Shown: positions 20,718-31,432 of the stretch, one piece after another
Numbering within the stretch: position 1 is the first letter of the stretch
Layout of the letters: each line of letters opens with the position of its first letter
Assembly: GCA_036362985.1 (NCBI GenBank)
Contig: JAYGXS010000007.1
Location: 4,596,987-4,660,986 of the forward strand
Reading direction: 5' to 3'
DNA: 64,000 nucleotides
Origin: Ligula intestinalis
Lineage: Eukaryota; Platyhelminthes; Cestoda; Diphyllobothriidea; Diphyllobothriidae
The notes under the pieces: model-generated
Databases searched by the model: none
Told to the model about the DNA's origin: nothing
What the model saw: only the letters and a program-made list of their open reading frames with translations
Program-made: the position numbers and the translations under genes

Positions 20718-22900
20718 CAGCCATAAATGGTTTATCTAAAGGGGTTTGGAAAATGTCTGCCTCGACCCACGCCAGCTGGGGCAGGTTAGACAGCAGCCAA
20801 CTTTCTAACTTAGTGAGCTACCGAGATCCCACTGGGAGCCACTGATTCCATACACAACGTGTTTTAAAAAACCTTCAATCCAGTAAAAATATGAAGAAAA
20901 TTTCCGAACTCTGACAGTATATGCATTGACACTCCCACCATTAGCTCAATGATGTTGTTCCAGCCTCAGCTATGACTGTCGCCTTATCCGTTGCTGAATA
21001 TGCCGCAGGTGTAAACTGAACCCGTGATCGAGCTATCCAAAACCCTTTATTTAAATTCGCAGTCAGAAAAACCTTCGAACCGCTTTGAACCGCTTCGAGG
21101 GTGGATGAGCAGTGGGTGTATGGCTAGCTGCATTTACATGCGCTCAGCAAACATAACTTACGAGGTTGCAGGATAGAGTGCGTCACGCATCCCGTCGAAG
21201 TTTTCGTTTTTTCTCTCGTTGCGGGAACATCACTACATTGTGCGTTATTCAAGCCATCTAGACCAGCTACCTTTTCTCATAACCTCGGTTGAAGTGATGT
21301 TACTAACGTGTTGAAGCCTGCGTGCGTTTAAACAGCTTGGGAGTGCTAAATTAAACCTAGATGGAAGGCAGGCAGCTTTTACAACCCAGTAAGGCCTGAC
21401 ATGTCGTTTGATAGTGATTAACCAATGCCAGTCTTGTGCTAAACCAGACCAAGAGATGAAGCACGTCCAGAGTTCCAAAAGGTTTATCAACCGGAATCGA
21501 AGGCCTGTTCGTTTATTAGGTTGATTTCGCTGAAAAAAATTAATAATCCAATAACTCTGATATGCTACAGAGGTAGCGGTTGGGCTACACTGCTCTATTC
21601 AGGATTTTCGTTGTCCAGAGCTGCGTTTGCTTGGTCACCTGAAGGCAGCGCCTTCTACAAAGTGTTAAACATAGACATTAGGATGAGAATTAGGTAACTT
21701 GACGTAAAGCGCTTTTAGGTAAGTATGAGAAGTTAGAGCTTTACAATAACGATAAATGAAAAGGGAAGTAGCTTGATTTCAGAAAGCTTGGCATTAAGGC
21801 TAGGTGAAGCGAATTTTCCGAGACTTCTTTGAGCCTCATCCTGTAAACCTTTAGACAACCATTCCGTTTTACAGGATTCCTCACTACTGGCATGCTTTTG
21901 AAGCTGCATAAGATAATGCGGTAGCCACGTATTGAACAGTTGATGATCTATTCATGGGAGAGAATAAAGTTATCAATTTTTGACCCAAGTACTGCTGAAA
22001 GCATAGCCCTAAGTCGACTATATATCTTTCTGACAGGTAAGCGTAACAGTAAACGAAGTGCAGTAGGAAAATGTCCCTGGGAGCTCTTTTATTTAGCAGG
22101 CACCAACTTGAACAGGAGTGTTCCACTCCCATAATCAAAACTTAGATTGATGGCTGATAAAAAAGGTAAGGGTTGAATATTTTCAGCAAACAAATGGTTC
22201 CATTCTCGGATGGTAAGAGATAAGGTTAGGTTAGAGGTCATATAATACTCCAAGTTTAGAGGTTAAGAAAATATCCGAATCTTCTATGGAGACAAGTTTT
22301 TTTTCAACGTCTCAACTTCCGTTCCTTCACGCGTGAAGTAGTTCTTAAAGGTCTCTGACCGTATTATCCTTTGAGGGTTAGTTGAGACGGATAAATGTTT
22401 TGCTTGTATAAAATTAACATACCTGACAGTATCATTTGAAGTTCTCTGCGTAATTAACCTCAGATCAAAACTGCTACCAGGTCATGTATGCTACTTTTCA
22501 TTATTTGAATCACGTGGGCAGGAATATTTGTGTATTTGGATTATGTTCCAGTAACATGCAGTTTTGATCAGTTGCATTTGCTTTTCTTCCTTATATATAT
22601 TAAAGAACGCCGCTGCTTTTCTCATGAAAGAACCCTCATTTACCCAATAGCAGTTTCACAGGCTGCTAAAGGCCGTAGTTCAGGAGGGTAGGCATGTTCG
22701 TATTTATGTTATAAATGCTCCTAAACTTCAAACTGTCCCAATATGGAAAGCATATTTGGCATAGTAGAACATTATGTGCGACTCGGCGACTTGGCTAGTT
22801 AAAGACTACGTAGAAAGAATCAACGTTTCAATAATAACATCTAGTTGTAAGAATGAGTTAATATCAAATTCGTTATTAAGTTAGTGGATTATCACAATGG
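20718..22900. other. unrecognised, no supported gene
   Basis: Frames here are at most about 84 codons and lack motifs; I found no matches to the repeats elsewhere in the window. Two frames overlap on opposite strands at 21884-22138, which argues for chance. Confidence 0.35.
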
Positions 22901-22919
22901 CACTCTATGGTGTCGCCGT

Positions 22920-22990
22920 CGAATTACGCCCTTTGGAATCCTAAGGAAAGAACACGATACGAAGGGCCTAACTTACGAATCCAATTGGAA
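22920..22990 (-). repeat. partial LTR fragment, family E
   Basis: CCTAAGGAAAGAACACGATAC resembles the 3' part of the family E LTRs (around 23150 and 52440 on the same strand). Only this short part matches. Confidence 0.35.
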
Positions 22991-23090
22991 CAGGGTTTTC
23001 TGTGTACAAAACCCGGAGTTGCTGTCCGGTTGACAGTCACCGCTGGATGCTCCCCAGTTTGCTGTTTGTCACCGCTTCGGGGTAACGTCC

Positions 23091-23512
23091 TGCTGTAACG
23101 GTGGCCAAGATTGCAATATTAACCGTCTAATTACGTCTCATGTGAACCTCGAAAAAAGAACACAACACGAAGTGTACAGAAAGCAGAATTCTTCGAGGAA
23201 CCGAGGACAGCATAAGTTAAAGCAAGCGGACGCGTTTGTACAAGGTTGGAACAATGAGACGGTGGTCAAAAGAATGATTGGGTGATTCATGAGAATTGGC
23301 ATGTAAGTCTACCGCTTGGCAGAAGTTGGGCGCAGCGTCAGACAATGCACTTTGTCTGTGTGGGCGGACCGGTTGTCTGGCTTGCATTAGTGTCCTGCTC
23401 CGGTCAGGCAGTGCGCGTCATCACATGCACTATGCGTGGGCGGACCGATGGTCTTGCGTGGGCGCGCCTCGTAAGGGGGGCGTGCACTTTGAATTAAGCT
23501 GGGCCTTAACCC
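23091..23512 (-). mobile_element. LTR family E (Gypsy type), copy E1
   Basis: On the minus strand it starts near GGTTAAGGCCC and ends in CGTTACAGCA at 23091. It matches 52395-52800 along most of its length, and its 3' part matches the LTR at 28686-29034 (shared GTGTTCTTTTTT...GGTTCACA and CTTGGC...CGTTACARCA). No internal coding region is attached, so it may be a solo LTR. Confidence 0.6.
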
Positions 23513-23514
23513 GC

Positions 23515-23980
23515 CCGCCGGACAATCAGGAGCGGACTGATAGTGTTTTCGCAGTCTGTGTGCAACCTCACTGTCTGAGGTGCGACAGTGGCTTGTAAAG
23601 GAATATCAATTGCGTTCGCTTGTAGCCTGATTGGGCGCATTAGGATAAGGTCACCTGCCTTGGCGAATCTAAGTGGCGGTTGAAGCACTACAACCAGTGG
23701 GCACGCGCGGTGGCTCGCATGTGTGTGTGTCCTGTCCAGTAGTTTAGGTCATCACGTGTGGACAGTCATCGCGTGAATACAACCACCGCGAAGGCATATG
23801 ACCTTGAAGGCAGTGCACATTGACAAAGGAATCAATATGGCAGTCGGCAGCAAGCAGGATGCATCTGCAGCCTACCAGGTTGCAGCCATTTGGTCAGGTT
23901 AGACTCCTAACATATTTATTGTTCAAAACTTTTCAATTAATGATCCCCGTGGGTTATACATGTGCCCGTCTAATAAGTCT
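23515..23980. other. unassigned, with short GT run
   Basis: There is a GTGTGTGTGT run at about 23719-23732. No gene is recognisable. Confidence 0.3.
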
Positions 23981-23984
23981 GAAA

Positions 23985-24990
23985 CTTTAACCGATATGCA
24001 GTATAGCTAGTGCTGCAAGCACCATTCCGGAATTTGACAAGAAAATCGTTGAGCAATTGAAAGCCAACATTGCGTAGGTTTGCAATACTGTTTATTATGC
24101 AGTCCAATTTCAATTATTGTCAGTCACGCTAGGATGCCGAATCCATGATGAGCTTTTTCTGACCGCTGCAAAAAAGTTGACTCTGTAAAAAATGGCTACT
24201 TAAATAGTTTGCTCTTTTATCCTTGATTTTTTACTCCCTTTATGAATTCAAACATATTTTTTAGAAAGAAAAAAGAAGATAACGCCATTTTTCAATTAAA
24301 TTCTTAAAGGAAGGCTTTCCATCGGTTTCAAAACACGTTTCTAAATTGCCAACTAATTTTGAAACCAACCAACTACTTGGACTGAATTCAAGTTTTACGA
24401 ACTGAATCTTGTGTTCATCCTGATTAAGAAAAAGTACGTTTTTGCCTGCGGTTTGTGGAAGCAGTTGCATAGCTGTCATAGAATATCGCAATAGATATGG
24501 ATCATGCTGTATATATCAGGGGCAGCATTAACAAACTGACGCATACGATGTATTACGAATGAAAAATGCACAGTCGTTAAATTACTCAAAATTAGAATGT
24601 ATTTTTAAACCGAAGGTAACCCTTTCTTTAAGAATAAAATATAAAGAAGGCGTAATTTGCTATCAAATAAGTACAAGACAGGATTTTTTCTTTTTTTTCT
24701 TTCTTTTCAATATATTTGAATTTTTAAAGGAAGTCAAAAGCACTGATAAAAGTGCATACTGTTTAAGTAGCCATTTTTTGCAGAATCGACTTTTTCGCAG
24801 CGGTCAGAAAGAAGCTTATCAAAGATTCGGTATCCTAGCGTGACTAAAAATATTTGGAATTGGACTGCATGATAAACAGCATTGCAACCTTACGCAATGT
24901 TGATTTTGCGATAGCTTACCGTCCTTTTTCAAATTGCGGAATGTCGCTTGCAGCACAAGCCATACTGAATCATTTCTGTTGGATAATTTC
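23985..24990. repeat. foldback element with arms of about 300 bp
   Basis: 23985-24290 and 24672-24990 are inverted copies of each other. Landmarks: GTGCTGCAAGC near 24012 against GCTTGCAGCAC near 24950; CAGTCACGCTAGGAT near 24120 against ATCCTAGCGTGACT near 24831; AAAAAATGGCTACTTAAA near 24187 against TTTAAGTAGCCATTTTTT near 24762. The spacer of about 380 bases has no recognisable coding sequence (a minus frame at 24491-24261 is mostly arm). It could be a non-autonomous DNA transposon with long inverted ends or an inverted duplication. Confidence 0.75.
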
Positions 24991-25613
24991 TGTGTAAGTT
25001 ACAGTGAAGGAGATCATTATTGTAGATGGTGAAACAACCACCAATCAAATCCTATGAGAAGATATCGAAGAAGTACGTGTAAGGACGCAGCGCCCATGCT
25101 AACGGATTTCCGAAGTTAACGTTCATGGTGGATTGGTTAGCGAATTGGACATGATGATATAGTTTTCCCATTGTTAAAGGCATTACGTTTCTCCGAAGAG
25201 ATGTGAATGCTCACGATGCCTGTTCTTGTCATGGCTTTAGAAGCACCCAAGCATGTTAGGTCATTTTCAAAAAAGTGAACGTACACAGAAACTGTAATGC
25301 ATAACTATTTCTTTGATTAATTTAAAGGTTTTCTATACCAAGTTTTTGTCCTGAGAAAGAGTCTTGATTATATATTTTGGCATCGAATATATATGTGTGC
25401 TTTACGTTTTTTGAAGATGAAGTCAATATACAAATTGGTGATATTTGTGAGATCGAAAAAAATTCTGGTGCGTCAGCAGCTGAAAATGAGAAGCCATTTT
25501 TTCTATGTAGACTGGAGAAGTTTTCAGTATATTTGTTTACTTCTGGACTCATTTCTAAGATAAAAATGTTCTTCTATTAATTAATTCTGCTATATGGAGT
25601 TAAATTTTTTTAA

Positions 25614-26680
25614 GCATCTTCGGGCCAGTAAATTTATGTGGAAAGGAAGGTACAAGGTGACAAGCAATCAATTAATTATCTTTTTAATCAACTTAGTCTT
25701 GGGCATGGGGGCTTGGGGTTTGAGTTGATAAAAAGTGGGTAGTGACAATACACGAACTTTCACAGCTTTGTACCCATCCAGCAGAAGTTTAATCTAGTCC
25801 GCTACTTAACGCAAAGGGCTAGAAAAATCTGCTCGGACGATACTATAGAAAGAGAGCTCACAAAGATCCAGGACCTGCTTCGAGATAACGGGTACCCTGA
25901 CAAGTTTATTCAGAAGAACATGATGGAGAGAGAACGCAAACCCTTAACACCCACCGTGGAACAGAAGACCCTTTTCCTCAAAGTCCCCCCCTTTCAAGGG
26001 GACGCAGCAAGTGAACTGTAAAGCCAACGCCTCAACCAAGCCGTATCACGAACCTTCCCAGCGGCGAAAGTTCGGGTGTTACTCTCAACAAACTCGGTCC
26101 TACACGGCGAAGGTAAGGAGAAGCTGCCAGCCCAGACCACTTCCATGTGCATTTACTCATTTAATTGTTCCTGTGGAGCAGGTTACATAGGTCGCACGAG
26201 CCGGCGCTTATCCAAGAGGATACGGGAGCATCTGCCAGCATGGCTTAAAAAAGGCGAAGTCAGGAACATCAACAGTTCCATTCTTGCTCATATGGTGGAC
26301 ACTGGACACTGTGTTGAACCGAACGAAGCCTTTAAGGTGATCTACAAGGTCTCACCAGATTACCCGAAGTCCCTGGGTCAACGGCTGCTGGCAACAGCGG
26401 AGGCCACGGCCATTCGCCTGATGAAGCCGGTGTTGTGCGCGCAGAAGAACTTTCTTCAGGCCCCAAGCTTAGCATGGCCAACGGCCGCAGAACTGCCAGC
26501 ATTTTCCGCGCGTTATTTCCCTCCTCCTTCTCCTAATTACCCTGTCACTACCCACTTTTTAGCATCAAAAACCCCAAGCCCCCATTCCCAAGACTAAGTT
26601 GATTAGAACGATAATTAATTGATTGCTTGTCACCATGTACCTTCCCCTTTTATGTAAATGTAATGGCCCGAAGAGAATTT
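25614..26680 (+). mobile_element. Penelope-like element P2 bracketed by inverted ends
   Basis: 25614-25745 is an inverted copy of 26541-26680 (shared AACCCCAAGCCCCCAT, AAGACTAAGTTGATTA, ATAATTAATTGATTGCTTGTC). Between them runs a PLE frame from the RT thumb into the GIY-YIG domain. The right arm contains the end of the protein, so the left arm is a copy of the element's 3' end in reverse. PLEs are known for such inverted or tandem terminal repeats. Confidence 0.75.
25757..26597 (+). pseudogene. PLE RT thumb plus GIY-YIG endonuclease (P2)
   Basis: From about 25757 the frame reads HSFVPIQQKFNLVRYLTQRA, RKICSDDTIERELTKIQ, NGYPDKFIQKNM, KTLFLKVPPFQGDAASEL, then an in-frame TAA at 26019-26021, RTFPAAKVRVLLSTNSVL, and the endonuclease: MCIYSFNCSCGAGYIGRTSR with the YIG motif, RIREHLPAWL, and a long C-terminal part ending at 26597. 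The CxC pair before YIG is typical of the GIY-YIG domain in PLEs. Only one stop breaks about 280 residues. The catalytic RT palm is absent. P3 on the minus strand near 49.5 kb is its closest relative in the window. Confidence 0.75.
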
Positions 26681-26714
26681 ATCGAAAGTATACGTATGCT
26701 CGCCAACTGCCCTT

Positions 26715-26860
26715 TGAATTATCTAATGGGGATTTTCGCAATGTTTAAGCATCTTTTGCATACGGCTTGATAAATAAAGCTAACGATGACGGTCATTTTT
26801 TTGTAGAGTCGAGCTGATTACAGCCTTATAAGTTTATTACCCAATTTATGCCAAAAAGGT
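26715..26860 (+). repeat. dispersed repeat G, copy 1
   Basis: TTTAAGCATCTTTTGCATAC and the later GATTACAGCCTTATAAGTTT-like block match 60840-60995 (TTTGAACATCTTTTGCATGC and CTGCAGCCTTATTAATTTATTA). Its class is unknown. Confidence 0.45.
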
Positions 26861-27080
26861 AGCATGCCTGCAGAACAGACTTTTTAAACTGAATTTGCTC
26901 TTCGTTTCACAAAGTCATAATTAAACTTACCCATTCTACAAATACAAAACAATATTATATTTTCTCGAAAAAATTAATTTCAAATATCTGATTATGATTG
27001 ATTTTCATTGATATTATGTCAAAAAAAATTTGTAGGGCCGCTTTATATATGTATCCCCCCGCGCAACTGCCTAACGTATT

Positions 27081-27860
27081 TTGTGGTTTTTAGGACACGC
27101 TTATTCAGAACTCACTATTTCCATCGCCCCAAAACAATTGCTATTTTTTCTGCAGCAACAACAAACTTTACTCGAGGCAAGACAAATGAAGTTGATGGAG
27201 TCTGTGATGCAAACATTCAGTTTGCATTTTTCGGGTCCAGATTTTCCGCAAGACAGTCCAAATCAGCGGACGCAGCAGCTACTTCTATCACATAGTTCAC
27301 TTATGACCCCGACGCCGTTGTTACTTTCGACGCTTGGTTCAAACGTTAAGAGGACATATTCCGCGCGGAGTTTGCCTAGGCTGAAGATATTCGCAGGGGG
27401 GGGCTTGCTACTTCGCAAACTTGGCACCAAAGAGCACGAGCCGTAAAAGGATATCATTCTGCCCAAAATCTCACGTGACTTAAGTTTCGACGAGACCGTC
27501 AACAGCCTTTCTGAGATCTTCAACGAGAAGTCCTTTCTGTTCAGCATTCTTTACCAGTGCCTAAAGCTGGTCAAGGACGAGATAGATTATTTTCTGACAC
27601 TCGCCAGTATCGTCAACTGCGAGTGCGAAAGTTTCAGTTTCAGTGCCTCATTTTTGTGAGCGCTCTACAGTCCCCTCGTGATGCTGAAACCCGGACGCGT
27701 CTGCTCGCCAAGATTGAACAGGACCCTGACTCTACTCCGCAGACATTGACAGTCAAGTGAATAGCATGATTCTGCGATCGTGGAGCAAGCAATTTCCTCG
27801 TTTGCTGTCACCAGCGTCCATGCTGTCACTAGGAGGAAGTTGAGGTCATCACAAAACCCC
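27081..27860 (+). pseudogene. Gypsy gag, degenerate
   Basis: The first frame (27081-27446) has a Gln-rich N-terminus (FFLQQQQTLLEARQMKLMES) and continues out of frame with LPKISRDLSFDETVNSLSEI and SILYQCLKLVKDEID, then LIFVSALQSPRDAETRTRLL and AKIEQDPDSTPQTLTV (27557-27760). The blocks SPRDAE and KIEQDP with a preceding YQCL helix are typical of Gypsy capsid proteins in this class. Around 27880, PPSTCWQC may be the remnant of a zinc knuckle. Several frame changes and stops make it non-functional. Confidence 0.7.
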
Positions 27861-28014
27861 CAAAACTCCACATTCAGAAAACCTCCATCAACATGCTGGC
27901 AGTGCCTTTATGGGCATTTTGTTCGTTTTTGGCCATTCACGAAGAACTTAGGGCCTCTCGTCTAAAGTCCCATTCCAGTTTAGCCCTCTTCAGGAGTGAA
28001 TATAAGGCATGGAG

Positions 28015-28330
28015 GAAGTAGCTTACGGTTACTATCAATGGCAAACCTGCACGCCTCCAATGTGACATAGCCTTGGACATCAGCATCATCTCAAAGCGAA
28101 CTTGGCAGATGATTGGACGGCCTCCGATGATCAAGTCGGACAAAAAGGCTATGAATGTTTCTGGCGGATTTCTCCTTCTCACGTGTGAACTTGAATGTGA
28201 GCACTCAATTCAAGGGAACATGCTACCTTACCAACCTTCGAAGCTTGACTTGATCAATCTTGACTGGATGAAGAAACCCCGTCTCCTGGATTTGCCACCT
28301 AACTGCGTTTGCAAGAATGCGCATTCAACT
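28015..28330 (+). pseudogene. Gypsy aspartic protease remnant
   Basis: The frame reads LTVTINGKPARLQCDIALDI and SIISKRTWQMIGRPP, the flap-side region and later LDWMKKPRLLDLPPNCVC. The protease active site D-T-A/S has become D-I-A, with the aspartate kept. The region after it runs straight into pol C-terminal sequence, so the main enzymes have been deleted. Open from 28073 to 28399. Confidence 0.65.
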
Positions 28331-28400
28331 TGGCCGAGTCCAGCCAAATCAAATCAGCTGACGAAAAACTCTGCTGTCAACGCCTCCAACTCCTGCTAAG

Positions 28401-28691
28401 GTGTCCAAGGGGAAAAAGGAGGAGGAACCAGGAGGGATAGCGCCAGCAGTTTCGGAGCCCCGTCAACGAGCTGGTCGGTCAACCCACAGCGGCCTGCGGA
28501 AAAGGTGTGATGCCCCGATGAAGTCCCCATCCTCCTCTTTCCCGACTACCACCGACCCCTCCCCCGGACCTCTCCACGAGGAACCCCAGGGCCTCAAGAA
28601 GATCAGGCCGAAAAAGAATGCAAACAGCTCAGTTAGCAGTGAACCCGCAACTCAAATCTTACGATTTGTCTTCCAGGAGCGAACGTGTTAG
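28401..28691 (+). pseudogene. Gypsy pol C-terminal end
   Basis: A Pro/Ser-rich basic frame (SPSSSFPTTTDPSPGPLHEE, GLKKIRPKKN) that ends with a TAG inside the first bases of the LTR (TGTTAG at 28686-28691). In Gypsy elements the pol end next to the 3' LTR is commonly like this. It has no enzymatic motif. Confidence 0.5.
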
Positions 28692-29034
28692 GCGAGACCT
28701 AACGATTAACATACAGGCAGCAAGTAGCCGCGTTCACAGTAGGCTATCGATCGGCCTACACGCGAGCGAACGTAACGTGCCAGACAATCAATCATTTAAA
28801 TGTCGAGCTACATTTAGTCACTAACTCACCAGCCAATCGTGCTGGCACCTACGCTAGGGGAGAAGCAGATTGGCTCAGAGGACGTAATGTTATACGCGTT
28901 CGTTGTCCTAAATATGCGGTACACATTACACTTAAATACTTCGGCTTTCGCCCACTTTTTGTCGTGTTCTTCTTTGGGGGCTCACACAAGGCGAACTTAG
29001 GTGCTGAGCCCTAGGTCTTGGCTATCGTTACAAC
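28686..29034 (+). repeat. Gypsy LTR family E, about 349 bp
   Basis: It begins TGTTAGGCGAGACC and ends CGTTACAACA, so it has TG...CA ends. The 3' part matches the family E LTRs at 23.1-23.5 and 52.4-52.8 kb. The next bases, GTGGTGAAAC, contain TGGTGA as in a tRNA-Trp primer site, although this LTR is placed as a 3' LTR by the pol end before it. Confidence 0.65.
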
Positions 29035-29158
29035 AGTGGTGAAACATTTAATTACTGACAACTGAGCTTAAATCAATTAGTAATTGTAGCGGAAGTGATA
29101 AAAAATACTACATTAAATAAAATTGTATTTAATTTATATTAACGGCAAACGTTAAGGA

Positions 29159-29513
29159 GTTGTTTTGTCATGGCGAGTTGCTGACACTTCAGCTTTTCTC
29201 AGGCGAAACAATAATGTTACGCGCTAACTGTAAGTAACCAATTTTTATTACTGACAAACGTTAGGGAGTGCTGAATACGCATACTTCTGGCTTATTGTCC
29301 CTCATCGGCAGCACTCGAGTGTAGCGGCAGTTTCTGTAGCCATACTTGAGTTGGGTAGGTGCTGCCGATGAAGGCCAATAAGCCAGAAATACGCGTATCA
29401 GCACTTCATAACGTTTGACGGTAATAAAAATTGGTTACTTAAAATTAGCAAGTAACAAAATTGTTTCGCTTGAGAAAAGCTGAAGTGTCAAGAGCTCACC
29501 ATGACGAAACAAC
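29159..29513. repeat. foldback element with 155-bp inverted ends
   Basis: 29159-29313 is an imperfect inverted copy of 29360-29513 (landmarks: TGACACTTCAGCTTTTCTCA, GTAACCAATTTTTATTAC and TTCTGGCTTATTG on the left, their complements on the right). The spacer is about 45 bases. No coding capacity. CAAACGTTARGGAGT occurs just outside the left end (29145-29159) and again inside the arm (29253-29267). This is a MITE or foldback candidate; I see no clear target duplication. Confidence 0.8.
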
Positions 29514-29519
29514 CAGGGT

Positions 29520-31130
29520 TGGTGAATCCTGAATTTGGTCGGAGTAAGCCTATGTACTAAAATTGTATTTGTTTTACTATGCTAAAATAAAATAAAATTC
29601 GATCAAAATTAACTTCTGTAGCGCAGGTGACGAATGCCAATTAAGGGTAATTTGACCTTATGTATGTGGAATATAACGAAAATCGAAATTCATCCCCCTT
29701 TTGGTAAAATTTAACGGACAAATTCAAAATTGTGCTACTGAACCTGTAAAAAGTAGTTTTTTTATTAAAAGTCAACGGGATTTTTGCGGCCTTTTAAATC
29801 AGTTCTGCCTTTATTGAAATAAGCCTTAACAAGAATTTTTTCTGCAACATTTATTAGTCTAGTGAATTCCTTTGATATCAACAAACGTTGGATTTGGTTC
29901 CATTCCGCCCCTATTTGCCCTAGGATACTGATCTGAAATTAACTATTCTGCGCGTCAAATCGACTCAATGAACAACATAAACAACTTGTAATTTGTGTTA
30001 GATTCCCCGCTCAAAGCTTGATTTTCTCATTTCATAAGCTAACACATCTGCATAGGTACTTTATATTGAAATATTTAATTTTCTAATAGTCTTTCAAGGT
30101 AATTCGAGCACGCTTCTTCTTGTATTCAGGGCTCGACCCGCCGGCAAAAGTGTGCTTAAACTAACTCTGCGTGTTGAGAGCGATCGATGTCTTCTCGCCA
30201 GGATCGTGTGCACCGATGCTAGAGCAAGGGGTGAGGTAGGTACGCATGCAGCTGTGTTAAGCCGAAAGTAAGGCCTCAAAACCCTCAATTTGTGTTACAA
30301 CTAACTGCCTAACTCTGAGCATGCTCGCACCCAGGGTTTGCTTACCGCACGTGATCCAAGACGCAGATTGCGACATCTCTTTGTGGCTCATTTCAGCAAT
30401 TTACTATGCGGGCAAGAATGCAGACACAGCATGCGTATGAGGGAAAAAAAAGATTGAATTCAGTAGTAAAGTGATGCACAAGTTGGAAATCAATTCGTTC
30501 CACTGCATCTCCCTTTTGCTCCACGGAAGCAATCTATACCCATAATTTTCTCAAATGCTTGGCTGAAAATGAATGATTTACGACTGGAGCGAAAGATTTA
30601 AGCCACGATCTCGGGAACAGCCCTATTTATTGGTCGTTGGGCTGCATAGGCTACGCACACATCTATGTCTACAGCTATGGGCGCCCCTGGATAGGGGTTG
30701 GGTATGCATACCACACATCAGACGAAAATTGTTCTTGTTCTGTACATAAAAGTGGTGAAATCCTGGTTTGGGTCCCAGAAATTGTTAGATAATGTAATTT
30801 TTTTGCAAAATATAGCAAGTTGTAAATCAAAATAGACATTTATTTATACTTCTTACTTATTGTCTATGGGTTGCGATAAACGTGGACATTTTCGCTTTCT
30901 TATACTTGATAGTTAATTGGTTTCCTTGGCATGTTAAGGATATTCTCTACTTCAAATTACCTGCAGTCAAGCTTACCCCTCTGAAGTTATATTGGTTTGA
31001 TTTGCAGCGAGAGGCGCCGCCAATGCCTTCAATTGTACATGCGCAACAACTTCACTTAAGTTGTTTTATTCGGTTTATTAAATTAATTTGTATTAAAGTT
31101 CAGTTTTCAGTTCACTTACATGTTCATTAT
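29520..31130. other. unassigned, no supported gene
   Basis: A/T-rich sequence with short frames only. Nothing matched the repeats I recognised elsewhere. Confidence 0.35.
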
Positions 31131-31135
31131 TTTCG

Positions 31136-31157
31136 TTTAGTTTAGTTTAGTTTAGAT
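31136..31157 (+). repeat. GTTTA pentanucleotide array
   Basis: Four units of GTTTA in tandem. A looser version with TTTTAGTTTAG lies at about 56480-56512. Confidence 0.7.
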
Positions 31158-31432
31158 TTTTTAAGTTCGTTGATTTTAGTTTCAGTTAGCTATTTCTCTA
31201 CTTTAGTTATTTTCCAACATTTTCATAATTTCAGATATTAATTTTGTCAAACCTTTTGCTGTTAAACATTAGGGAATTCAAATAATTATTCCTGGCTTTT
31301 ATAATTTTATGAACTTTATTTATATTTGCTTTCCTTTTTATTGACCAGACTGTATGCTTTTTTAAACCCTGTTCTCTAGTGCAAAAGGATGACGGTTTCG
31401 TGTTCCAATTTGAGAACCAAAAAAGAATTATA

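Larger units (their letters stand above)
27060..29034 (+). mobile_element. internally deleted Gypsy-type LTR element
   Basis: A gag region (27081-27860), an aspartic protease region (28015-28330), the C-terminal end of pol (28330-28691) and a 3' LTR (28686-29034) follow one another with no RT, RNase H or integrase between protease and pol end. No 5' LTR is recognisable upstream. Confidence 0.7.
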
